Positions 9,194-17,222 are shown, numbered from the stretch's first letter. The stretch: 22,540 bases of DNA from Stramonita haemastoma (GCA_030674155.1 CM060326.1:11853954-11876493), one strand, 5' to 3'. Numbers and translations: made by a program. The notes: generated by a model not told the origin, from the sequence alone.

Positions 9194-10024
9194 ATAAGTG
9201 TAGACAGCTCTGACAGAGCACAAATCCATTACTACTTAATGAATGTGTACCAGTGCACGTTTTGGTAAAAAAACAGCTTTACCATCGATTCAATCTAATC
9301 ATCTTGTTTTTTATAGCCCTGCCAACCACACATGCCATATCAACGCAGTTTTTCAGTAATTCAGATTTCAAATATGATATCTGATAAATGACGTAATAGA
9401 CTGGAGAACACTTTTTTTTGTTTGAAAAAAAATCAATAACATTTTCACACCCAAAAGAAAAAAGCGTTAAGATTCTGTAGTTCCCAGAGGGGGTATGAGG
9501 TGGGATGGATTCACCTTAAAGAAAAATGTTGCTTTCTTCGCTAAGTTCAGGTGATGCGTTTGAATGTGCAAGAAGCTCAAACTATTTAGAAATTATGCTC
9601 TCTTTTATTTCAGAGACATCATTTTCTTTGCCTTTATCTTTAATTGAAGTCTTCAGCTTTGTTTTATTTCTGTTATCTGCTCTTTAGCCCCCACCAACAC
9701 TGAATACTGAAAGCAATTGTCACGACCAGCAAAGTGGTGTTTGCAGATCACAAGAACAATTTCTTACAACCAACAATTTGTCTGGTGCCCCTCAGATATG
9801 TGTTCATTTGGAAGGTTTCACATACACACACAAATCTGCACTCACTGATCACAAACATCACTACAGATTTACTAACAGCACTAATTTCTGTCACGTCTGA
9901 CTATATGTATTGGTGATAACAGAGTGTACTAGTGCAATTCCTTCTGACCAGCAAACTGTCCGTTGTTGACAGTCTTAACTATGCTCTCTAAGATATGGCA
10001 CGTTTCAAGAAAAAAACATCTGCA
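9119..10024. repeat. 0.9-kb satellite, unit B
   Basis: About 905 bp, collinear with unit C. Landmarks in order: ACAGCTCTGACAGAGCACAA, ACCAGTGCAC, TATAGCCCTGCCAACCACAC, TTTCAAATATGAT, GAGGGGGTATGAGGTGGGAT, GGATTCACCTTAAAG, TTATTTCAGAGACATCATTT, TTAATTGAAGTCTTCAGC, ACACTGAATACTGAAAGCAA, GACCAGCAAAGTGGTGTTTG, TTCTTACAACCAACAATTTG. A second palindromic module is at 9841-9920, and the spacer ATATGGCACGTTTCAAG ends the unit. There is no conserved frame: copies differ by non-triplet indels. Confidence 0.8.
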
Positions 10025-10915
10025 CTTACTCATCAAGAAAACATCACCACAGATTTACTAACAGCACTAACTACTGTCAAGTCTGAAGTGATGTTTCAAT
10101 ATTGATACAAGTGTACACACAGCTCTGATAGAGCACAAATCCATTGCTACTAACTGAATGTGCACCAGTGCACATTCTGGTAAAAAAACAGTTTTCCCAC
10201 CAATCCCATCATGTTGTTTATAGCCCCGCGAACCACACAGGCCATATCAGCACAGATTTTTGTCAACAATCCATGTTTCAAATATGACACAATCAGATTA
10301 AAATGTAACAGATTTGAGATTTTTTTCCATCTGAAAAAAAGTCACTGAGATTCCCACACACAAAAAATGTACAAAGATTCCATTGTTCACGGAGGGATAT
10401 CGGGTGGGATGGAGTCACCTAAAAAAAGATATTGCATCCTTCCCTGAGTTCAGCTGATGTGTTTGAATTTGCGTTGAATTCAAAATATCTAGTAATTATG
10501 ATCCTTTTATTTCAGAGACATCATTTTTCTTTGCCTTCATCTTTCATTGAAGTCTTCAACCACTGCTTTATTTCCATTATCAACAACACTGAATACTGAA
10601 AGTAACTGTCATGACCAGCAAAGCGGTGTTTGCCGATCACAAGAGCAGTTTCTTACAACTGACAATTTGTGAGTTGCCCTTCAGATCTATGTTTATTTGA
10701 GGTGTTACACACAAGACAAAAAATATGCACTCATCCACCACTGAAGATTTACTAACAGCGCTAATTGCTGTTAAGTCTGAAGTGATATATCAGTGATAAC
10801 AGAGCGTACTAGTGCAACTTATGACTAGTAAACTGTCGCCAGCAGTGTTAACTATGCTAAGAAATGGCAAGTTTCTATAAAAAAAGAGAAAAATCTGCAA
10901 TCACTTGCCACCAAA
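10025..10915. repeat. 0.9-kb satellite, unit C
   Basis: About 890 bp. It carries palindromic modules at about 10026-10107 and 10728-10800 and the same landmarks as unit B (TATAGCCCCGCGAACCACAC, CAGATTAAAATGTAACAGAT, GGGATATCGGGTGGGATGGA, TTATTTCAGAGACATCATTT, CACTGAATACTGAAAGTAAC, AGCAAAGCGGTGTTTGCCGA). The spacing of position-1 palindromes (9112, 10026, 10901) is about 914 and 875 bp, which sets the repeat period. Confidence 0.8.
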
Positions 10916-10981
10916 ACATCACCACAGATTTACTAACAGCACTAACTGCTGTTAAGTCTGAAGTGATGTTTCAGTATTGAT
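10901..10981. repeat. Palindromic module, unit D position 1
   Basis: CACTTGCCACCAAAACATCA, CCACAGATTTACTAACAGCA, loop CTAAC, TGCTGTTAAGTCTGAAGTGA, TGTTTCAGTATTGATA. The inner stem of about 16-20 bp is well kept: TGCTGTTAAGTCTGAAGTGA pairs with the left arm apart from two or three mismatches and a three-base bulge. The outer stem is weaker than at 9112. Confidence 0.75.
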
Positions 10982-11055
10982 ACAAGTGTACACACAGCTA
11001 GTTCTGACAGAGCACAAATCTATTACTACTCACTGATGTGCACCCATGCACTGGT
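10916..11055. repeat. 0.9-kb satellite, unit D, left part
   Basis: ACAGCTAGTTCTGACAGAGC and CACAAATCTATTACTACTCA, then GATGTGCACCCATGCACTGG, match the start of units B and C. The unit is then interrupted at the ACCAGTGCAC landmark by about 680 bp of unrelated sequence and resumes near 11737. Confidence 0.7.
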
Positions 11056-11133
11056 GAAATTAAGAGAGAAAGGGAAACAGAGACAGAGAAAATGGCTGGA
11101 AATGGGATTTAGATATAAAAAAAATTGGTGACG

Positions 11134-11207
<74 letters not shown>

Positions 11208-11736
11208 CGTGTGTGGGTGCGTGTGTGCGTGCATGTCTCTGTGTTTGTACTCTTGTGTATGTATGTAGTTATGGCTGAAGATATCCTCATTCTATTAAGC
11301 GAAACTGTGTGATAACCACTAACAACAGGAAAAAATAAAATTCAAAATAGAAACAACAACGCTATAACTACAACAAGTGCCCAATGGGACTTAACAATAA
11401 ACTCTTAGCAATAGCAAACACTAAATTGATATTATCTAGAACTTGTTCAAGGGAAGTTTCAGAAAAGCTAGGTAAGTAGTGTTTTAGCTCTTATTGTTAC
11501 TTTATTTTTATCATATGGGCTGGGCTTTTTTATTTTTTATTATTTTTTATTTATTTATTTATTATTTTTTTAAAGATTTGTAAGTGTGTTTTCATTCTTC
11601 ATTTTAATTTATTTACCCATCTGTTTATGCTCACATTTATTTATTTATTATTTTCTTTTTTTTTAATTTATAAATTTTCCCCCCTCCCCAATCCAGTATC
11701 ACTGTATGTGGAAGGACGTAAAATTGAAGACTACTA
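11056..11736. other. Insertion splitting satellite unit D; (GT)n and T-rich DNA
   Basis: Unrelated to the satellite. It contains a (TG)n of about 70 bp with GCGTGCGTG variants (about 11134-11240), some single-copy AT-rich sequence (11270-11510), and T-rich TTTATTTATT tracts (about 11520-11680). CCCATGCACTGGT before the insertion and CCCATGTACATTTTGGC after it both match the same satellite position. That fits an insertion with a short duplicated target, or an unequal exchange. No transposon ends or reading frame were recognised inside. Confidence 0.5.
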
Positions 11737-12370
11737 CCCATGTACATTTTGGCAAAAACAAGATTTCCTGAACAATACATGTTTCAAATATGATATAAAT
11801 CGGAAAAAGGATATAATAGGTTTGAGACAATTCCTTTCCATTTGAAAAAAATCAAAGATTCCTGAACCAAAAAAATGCAGTAAGATTTCATAGTTCACAG
11901 AGGGGGTATGGGGTGGGATGGATTCACCTAAAAAAGATGTTGCATCCTTCCCCAAAGTTCAGCTGATGTTTGAATTTGCAAGTTCAAAATATTTAGTAAT
12001 TATGATCCTATTATTTCAGGGACATTTTCTTTGCCTTCATCTTTAATTGAAGTCATCAGCCTTGCTTTATGTCCATTTTCTGTTCTGTTGCTCCAGCAAC
12101 ACTGAAAGTTATTGTCACAACCAGCAAAGTGATATTTGAGGATCACTGTAACAGTTTCTTACAACCGACAATTTGTCTGTTGCCCACTCAAATATGTGTT
12201 TGTTTAGAAGGTTTCAGACACATACACAAATCTGCATTCACTTATCACCGATATATCACTACAGATTTACTAACAGTCCTAACTGCTGTCAAGTCTGAGG
12301 GGATGTATCAGTGAAAAAGATCAGTGCACATAAAACTTCTAGCACACAAATCCAGTGCTTAACATTGAAT
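11737..12370. repeat. 0.9-kb satellite, unit D, right part
   Basis: Resumes at CCCATGTACATTTTGGCAAA and continues with TTTCAAATATGATATAAAT, GGGGTATGGGGTGGGATGGA, TTCAGCTGATGTTTGAATTT, TTTAATTGAAGTCATCAGCC, ACAACCAGCAAAGTGATATT and TTCTTACAACCGACAATTTG. A palindromic module follows at 12241-12319. After it the sequence passes directly into the position-1 downstream landmarks (CAGTGCTTAAC, GGTGCAAATATTGGCAAAA), so the usual pair of palindromes is merged into one here. Confidence 0.75.
12241..12319. repeat. Palindromic module between units D and E
   Basis: CTTATCACCGATATATCACT, ACAGATTTACTAACAG, TCCTAAC, TGCTGTCAAGTCTGAGGGGA, TGTATCAGTGAAAAAG. Arms of about 36-38 nt pair with several mismatches. 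The loop side has changed (CAGTCCTAACTG), which keeps CAG/CTG pairing. Confidence 0.7.
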
Positions 12371-13330
12371 ACCGGTGCAAATATTGGCAAAATGTTCAGT
12401 TTTTCCTGGGCAGTTTATCATTCGAATAAAACATAATGAGAAAAAATATATACTGTATTTAAAATTAATCTTTTTCATAAGGAAAAAAAGCTAACAAAAG
12501 ATTCCATCAACTTCACCATCTGATTCATTCCTTGTCTTTATTCTCACACCTAGCTTTGTCTATGAGCATTTCTTCAATCACTTGAGGTGTTAAAAAAAAA
12601 AAATTTAAACTAGAATTTCAATCAAGCAGATGCACGTATCAGTTTTACAGGAAATGTAGAGAGTGGTATAACCCTGAAACTTGTGTCCTCAAGTCTTTTC
12701 TGCCCAGTTGTCCTTAGCAACTAAAAGTGAAAGTCACAACTGGCAAAATGTCAGTTGTAATTTACAGGTATGGTTTCTTATGAAAGACAAGTTGTCAGAT
12801 GCTGACAAACGTGTTCAATGTGATTTTTAAGAACTGGCATGTTTCCAAAATAAAATCTACAATCGCTTATCACTGAAGCATCACTACAGATTTACTAATT
12901 GCTTATCACTGAAGCATCACTACAGATTTACTAATTGCTTATCACTGAAGCATCACTACAGATTTACTAACAGCACTAACTGCTGTCAAGTCTGAAGTGA
13001 TACATCAGTGACGAGAGGAGAGGTCACACAGCTCTGCTACAGCATAAATCTAGCACTACTACTCACTGAATATACTCCAGTGCACACTTAAATTAAGCAA
13101 ACAATTTGCTGTGTCCAGCATTATTCCTTTCCATATGGACCCCCCAAAAAATCACAAAAATTCCTCTGAACACATGAAGGAAATTAGTTACAGTCATATA
13201 GAAAGGATAATTCAACCGAAGAAAAACGTTACATCCTGAAATATGTTTAGCTTAAGAGCTTGAATTTGTGAGGAGTTAAAGATATTAGTAACAATTTAAT
13301 GTTCATTTTTCTTTAAAGGGATCTGTCATG
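12371..13330. repeat. 0.9-kb satellite, unit E, highly diverged
   Basis: Landmarks survive in order: GTGCAAATATTGGCAAAATG, AAAGTGAAAGTCACAACTGG, CAAAATGTCAGTTGTAATTT, GGTTTCTTATGAAAGACAAG, TTTTTAAGAACTGGCATGTT, the palindrome with its tripled left arm, CACACAGCTCTGCTACAGCA, CTCCAGTGCACAC, then GGATAATTCAACCGAAGAAA and AGAGCTTGAATTTGTGAGG. Divergence is clearly higher than between units B and C, so this is an array edge where units decay. Confidence 0.6.
12865..13013. repeat. Palindromic module with tandemly tripled left arm
   Basis: A 36-bp unit (GCTTATCACTGAAGCATCAC, TACAGATTTACTAATT) occurs at 12865-12900, again identically at 12901-12936, and a third time from 12937, where its end reads ACTAACAGCA and joins the loop. 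The single right arm (TGCTGTCAAGTCTGAAGTGA, TACATCAGTGACGAG) follows. The 36-bp period equals one palindrome arm. Confidence 0.9.
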
Positions 13331-14059
13331 TTTACTTCTTAAACCCTGGGTTACTCCACTGATTCACTTCTGTTCTCTGATCAAATACCATTTCTCAATT
13401 TCTCATGGCGTGTTAAGATTTGAGGACTAGAGTTAACTTGGGACTTTAACAACATTGAGTTTGAATATTAATTTCAATTCTTGTTTTCAAGTAATTTTCT
13501 GATTTTAGCTTTAATAATTTTCAGCTTATATTGGTGACATTAACTCATTTGGATTTTGAGTGTTGCACTGTACAAATGTTTGCAACACTCAAACTTTTAT
13601 ATTCAATGTGACTGCTGAGTGAGCCAAAGTCACTTTTTTTCTTTTCTTAAAAAAATTTCTTTCTATTCACTTCTGCTCCAATGAGTAGTAAACCCTGCTC
13701 CCTTTGGAGTTAAGAATATGTTGCATTTATGACACCTGATGTGGGGCTAACATAGAAAAAAGGGAAAACCCCAGGTATCCAATTTCTGAATAGCATACAA
13801 GGTCTCCTGTGAACAATTCCCATTTAGCAATATCCCTAACAGAGTAGTTTTAATCACATCACATCTCAAAATCCTTATTGAACAATATTGTTTAATTTTG
13901 CACTGAACTCTGAAGAAGACTTCCATGTTATTTAACTTGGTACAGATGCAGGGAAACTTTTGTTTAATGTCAAAATTTTAAACACAAATGCACACAAATG
14001 AAAAGGCTTTCAAATTGCAAGTAGGTCGCACTTCCTATATTATTGTTTGAAGATGGGCA
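13331..14059. other. Single-copy-looking AT-rich DNA with one strong hairpin
   Basis: No open frame, RNA gene or repeat family recognised. A perfect inverted repeat lies at 13555-13567 (TTTGAGTGTTGCA) and 13581-13593 (TGCAACACTCAAA), with a 13-nt loop. It has no T run or CTAG-type end to suggest a terminator or a Helitron tail. Confidence 0.5.
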
Positions 14060-14309
14060 CAATTATTGACGACACCAGTTGGTAGTTTCCAGAGTTATGG
14101 CAACTGTTGACAACACCAGTCTGTAGTTTCAATTGTTGACAACACCACTGTAGTTTCAAGAGCTATGGCAACTGTTGACAACACCAGTTTGTAGTTTCAA
14201 GAGCTGTGGCAATTGTTGACACCACCAGTTTGTAGTTTCAAGAGCTGTGGCAATTGTTGACAACACCAGTTCGTAGTTTCAAGTTGACAACACCAGTTTG
14301 TAGTTTCAA
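14060..14309. repeat. Minisatellite of about 41 bp, seven units
   Basis: The unit reads CAATTGTTGACAACACCAGT, TTGTAGTTTC, AAGAGCTGTGG. Full 41-bp units are at 14060, 14169 and 14210, and one of 39 bp at 14130. Shortened units lacking the AAGAGCTGTGG end are at 14101 and 14251, and a last partial one at about 14284. The 14169 and 14210 units differ at two positions only, so the array is fairly young. Confidence 0.9.
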
Positions 14310-14311
14310 AA

Positions 14312-14461
14312 ATGTTTTATACCCGAATATCACAAGAGCCTGGCACGACTTGTAGCATCTCAGGAACCAGATCTGTCTCTGTTGGCCCCATCTCTGGAAA
14401 CACAAGTTTTGGCAACATATGTACATTACAGAATGTTGCCCCTGATCCTAAGGTGTATTGA
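14312..14461 (+). other. 49-codon open frame followed by AATAAA (possible last exon)
   Basis: An ATG at 14312 opens 49 codons to a TGA at 14459-14461. The frame is also open for a few codons upstream, into the end of the minisatellite. An AATAAA lies at 14473-14478. The local base composition is more balanced than the flanks. The predicted peptide is rich in Ser, Thr and Gly and contains no motif I know. It could be a chance frame: the opposite strand is also open (a 62-codon frame at 14238-14426). Reported only as something to test. Confidence 0.15.
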
Positions 14462-14549
14462 AATATGTATAAAATAAATTCCATGTATTATTGAAATATA
14501 AATGTCTGTGTGTATGCGTTTGCTTACTCTTGTACACTACAGAGAGAGA

Positions 14550-14785
14550 TTTATTTATTTATTCTTTTATATCGAGGATAACAGAATAAGCAATCATGTG
14601 CTTTTTTTCATCCGGTCCCCGTGTGTATGCAGTTTTGTAAATCTTGTCATCTGTTCCCACCGGCACACGATGGCCTACTCTTCCGAAAAGTGGAACAGGA
14701 TTTAACGTGCGCAAGATGTTCTGCGTGCGTTCGCACATGGGGCCTCGGTTTAAAGTCTCACCCGAAGGACTTTTTGGGGAGGGTG
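14550..14785 (-). mobile_element. SINE-like element (family S1), longest copy
   Basis: Read on the minus strand: GAGACTTTAAACCGAGG, ACATCTTGCGCACGTTAAAT, CCTGTTCCACTTTTCGGAAG, AGTAGGCCATCGTGTGCCGG, ACAAAACTGCATACAC, GGGGACCGGATG, ATTATCCTCGATATAAAA-like end, and an AATAAATAAA tail. The GAGAC-TTAAACCGAGG phrase is a known conserved stretch in central domains of several metazoan SINEs; I do not settle which domain. A 5' tRNA-like head with A and B boxes is not seen, so the copy is probably 5' truncated. It abuts a (GA)n run. Confidence 0.65.
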
Positions 14786-14800
14786 GAGAGAGAGAGAGAG

Positions 14801-14847
<47 letters not shown>
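14786..14847. repeat. (GA)n microsatellite
   Basis: GAGAGA tracts broken by GG at two points (GAGAGGAGAG), directly next to the S1 element. Arg-Glu open frames across it are spurious. Confidence 0.9.
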
Positions 14848-14850
<3 letters not shown>

Positions 14851-14910
14851 TTATTTTATTTTATTTTATTCTTTTATATCGAGGATAATGAAATAAGCAC
14901 TCTGATGAAC
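14848..14910 (-). mobile_element. S1 SINE tail fragment
   Basis: On the minus strand TTATTTCATTATCCTCGATA is followed by TAAAAGAATAAAATAAAAT. This repeats the 3' terminus of the copy at 14550-14785, including the A/T-rich tail, on the same strand. Homology stops near 14905. It may be a second truncated insertion, or a partial duplication of the neighbouring tail across the (GA)n run. Confidence 0.6.
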
Positions 14911-15643
14911 AAACTTGGTTATGTGCATGTGTACAACCACAAGTCACAAATACAAAATTCTATCAGTCTCAAAATTGTTTTTCAATAAGTAGTCAATGAA
15001 AATTCTAAAGATTAGGAAAACAATCTACAAATAGCAAAGAAGATCAATAACGATAAACAAAATCTTTTTTATGCACTGCTAACTTGCTCACTTGTAACCC
15101 ACCCACTGACAATTGAAAAAGTATGACCATGTTCCAGTCCACTGCCAACTATTTTGTTTATGGCCCCATCAACCACAATTACAAAGGCTGTACCAGAGCT
15201 GTCGCCCCATCAAAATTTATTTTCTCACTTCAAAACTGAGCAGTTATAATAAACAGATTAAAACAAGCTATTCTTTTCTTGCTTGTATTGCCTTGGTCAA
15301 AATCAGGATGGTCACCATCTTGTGGAAAAACCACATCCAATCCAATTCAATTTTCTTGTTCCTTAGCCCCACCAACCACAGAGGCCATAAATTATTGGAG
15401 TTGTCACCTCATAAAATTTTTAATCTCAAGATTAAAACAGTGAAACTGTATACAGGTTAAAATGGGGCTTGAAATCAACCCCACTGTCCTTCCTTGTGGT
15501 AAAAACAAAAAGACACCCGAGTTCTCTAGAATGTCAGTTGTAGTAAGAGAAGAACTATTGTATGCTAACTCATTGATTCTCTTGGGAATAAAAAAAAAGA
15601 TTGTCTCGTAGAGCAGTGAGAAACAGACTTTTCTAATCTTTAC
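14911..15643. repeat. AT-rich DNA with two copies of a GCCCC-CAACCAC repeat
   Basis: TTTTGTTTATGGCCCCATCA followed by ACCACAATTACAAAGGC (about 15150) and TTGTTCCTTAGCCCCACCAA followed by CCACAGAGGCCATAA (about 15355) are related. Both continue with GTCGCCCCATCAAAATTTA or GTCACCTCATAAAATTTTTA. The first phrase also matches the TATAGCCCCGCCAACCACAC landmark of satellite units B and C. The 115-codon plus frame at 15113-15460 crosses these repeats and lacks coding character. Confidence 0.45.
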
Positions 15644-15727
15644 CTGGTTAGCAAACACCTCGAGTCCCTGGTTCAGTTCATGGGTGGTCCTACTGAGGCC
15701 AGACTCTTGTCTCCAGCGGCGAAGTTT
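15644..15727 (-). CDS. Possible internal exon of 84 nt, unidentified protein
   Basis: On the minus strand an 84-nt stretch in a single open phase (28 codons) ends in AACCAG and is followed by GTAAAGATT, a good splice donor. It is preceded by TATGTCACCAG, an acceptable acceptor with a poor pyrimidine tract. It encodes a charged, amphipathic peptide containing KLRRWRQESG and THELNQGLEVFANQ. GC content is visibly higher than in the AT-rich flanks. The in-frame stop just upstream (TGA at about 15745) lies outside the predicted exon. I do not recognise the protein and no partner exon was found in this window. The plus strand is also open over this stretch (32 codons from 15644, ending in TAG), so strand and reality are both uncertain. 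Confidence 0.3.
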
Positions 15728-15768
15728 CTGGTGACATAGATCTCACAAGACTTGATTACAGACACTGA

Positions 15769-16453
15769 TACACATTTTCTCACTTCGCTTTTTGTGTTGA
15801 CTCAAAGTCTGTACTGTATAGCTTACAAGATTGGAGCTCAAAAGTAAGGACAGATTTATTATTTGAAATAAAATATTTGATACATTGTATCATGACAAAA
15901 GGGATAGGAATAAATTTTTGCTGGATTCCTTCACACTGCGGAATATACTGGAATGAAATAGCAGATAATCTTGCAAAAAAAGGTTCAAAAAGAGATTGCC
16001 CAGTTCATAATTTAAAAAATGATTGTCGTGAAATTAATTCATTATTGGAAAATCATGTACATAAGTAACTTCCATGGGAAATTTGAAATACTAGGCTATC
16101 CAAGACATATTTCTAACATCATTTATAAGTTGCGATTAAATTCCTGGAAGACCAAATATTCTCGAAATGTAACTTGCTCCTGTTCTGAACCATTATCTTG
16201 TGAACATCTTATTTTTCAATGTTCAGTTCTTAATTCAGTTTATAAAGAAAATGGCATTGAAATTGCAAGGGAACCATTGAATGTAGTTTTGTGAAAACTG
16301 TTGATTTTTGATGTTGCTAGGATTATTTCCAAGTCTTCTGTAAATATTTTATGGTAGGGTTTTATTTGTTTGTTTTTTGTTTTGTTCTTTGTTTGTTTAG
16401 TCTAATACCACCAAGTGTGAATAGACTTTAAATTAAACTACAACAACAACACA
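15769..16453 (+). pseudogene. 3' remnant of a non-LTR retrotransposon (RNase H + CCHC + 3' UTR)
   Basis: Frame 1 is open from about 15769 to a stop at 16066-16068. It contains FCVDSKSVLYSL (a catalytic-Asp motif of RNase H), FCWIPSHCGIYWNEIADNLA with the His (about 15934) and the final Asp (about 15964). The match continues in frame 2 after a 1-base frameshift near 16060: GYPRHISNIIYKLRLNSWKT, then a Cys-X-Cys-X7-His-X4-Cys knuckle (Cys codon 16175 to Cys codon 16220), ending with a stop near 16294. RNase H plus a C-terminal knuckle is the layout of I-superfamily LINEs (I, Nimb and relatives). The reverse transcriptase and endonuclease are absent. The 3' UTR is TG-rich and ends GAATAGACTTTAAATTAAAC, then TACAACAACAACAC, an (ACA)n-type tail. 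This is a dead, 5'-truncated copy. Confidence 0.85.
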
Positions 16454-16477
16454 TTTTTAGCTACCTGCCCTCCCCAT

Positions 16478-16478
<1 letters not shown>

Positions 16479-16508
<30 letters not shown>

Positions 16509-16616
16509 GGGGTGGTTAATGTGCGTGTTGTTTGTGTGTAGTGTGTTGTTTGTGTATAGTGTGTGTTGTTTGTGTATAGTGTGTGTTGTTTGTATGTAGT
16601 GTGTGTTGTTTGTATG

Positions 16617-16676
<60 letters not shown>

Positions 16677-17045
16677 TGTGTGTGTGTGTAGTGTGTGTGT
16701 GTGTAGTGTGTGTGTGTGTGTGTTGTGTGTGTGTGTAGTGTGTGTGTGTGTGTATGTGTGTGTAGTGTGTGTGTGTAGTGTGTGTGTGTGTAGTGTGTGT
16801 GTGTGTAGTGTGTGAGTGTATGTAGTGTGTGTGTGTAGTGTGTGTAGTGTGTGTAGTGTGTGTTGTGTGTGGTGTGTGTGTGTGTGGTGTGGTGTGGTGT
16901 GTGTGGTGTGGTGTGGTGTGGTGTGGTGTGGGTGTGTGTGTGTGTGCGTACACACGTGGTGTGGTGGGTGGGTGGGTGGAAGTATGTGTGTGTGCAGTGT
17001 GTGGTACATGTGTGTTGCGGGTGTGTTGTAGTGTGCATGTATGTG
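16479..17045. repeat. Compound (GT)n locus with nested 20-bp and 5-bp expansions
   Basis: In order: (GT)n, a run of 21 Gs (16492-16512), about four units of a 20-bp repeat (TAGTGTGTGTTGTTTGTGTA and variants), a pure (GT)n of about 55 bp, a stretch where TAGTGTGTGT units alternate with GT, then GTGGT pentamers (about 16866-16930) and GGTG repeats. Open frames on both strands (Val-Cys on plus, His-Thr on minus) are artefacts. Confidence 0.9.
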
Positions 17046-17222
17046 TTATCTTTTTATCCTTTAACGCCAAGATGTTGTCCAACTACAGGATGTACCCCCC
17101 CCCCCAAAAAAAAAAGCAGCCTTCCATTGGTTCCTGTCAGGTGTCTGTCCGTGCTATGTCATGCCAATGTTTCTTCATGTCATCAAGCTATCCTGGTAAC
17201 TAGTCTTCCAGGGGTCCTGTAC
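17046..17222. other. Short unique-looking stretch
   Basis: Contains a run of about 11 Cs followed by 10 As (near 17095-17115). No frame or repeat is recognised in the rest. Confidence 0.4.

Noticed and set aside
11627..11845. Possible exon after a pyrimidine tract ending in CAG (peptide with SLYVEGRKIEDYYP)
   Set aside because: The acceptor-like sequence is attractive, but from about 11737 the frame continues into satellite unit D, whose sister copies are not open in this frame, and no donor follows the unique part.
15113..15460. 115-codon plus-strand frame
   Set aside because: It spans two copies of a dispersed GCCCC-CAACCAC repeat and AT-rich DNA. There is no motif, and composition matches non-coding flanks.
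15644..15739. Plus-strand 32-codon frame over the candidate minus-strand exon
   Set aside because: It ends in TAG and lacks a convincing acceptor in phase; the minus strand has the better donor site, so only that strand is listed, with low confidence.
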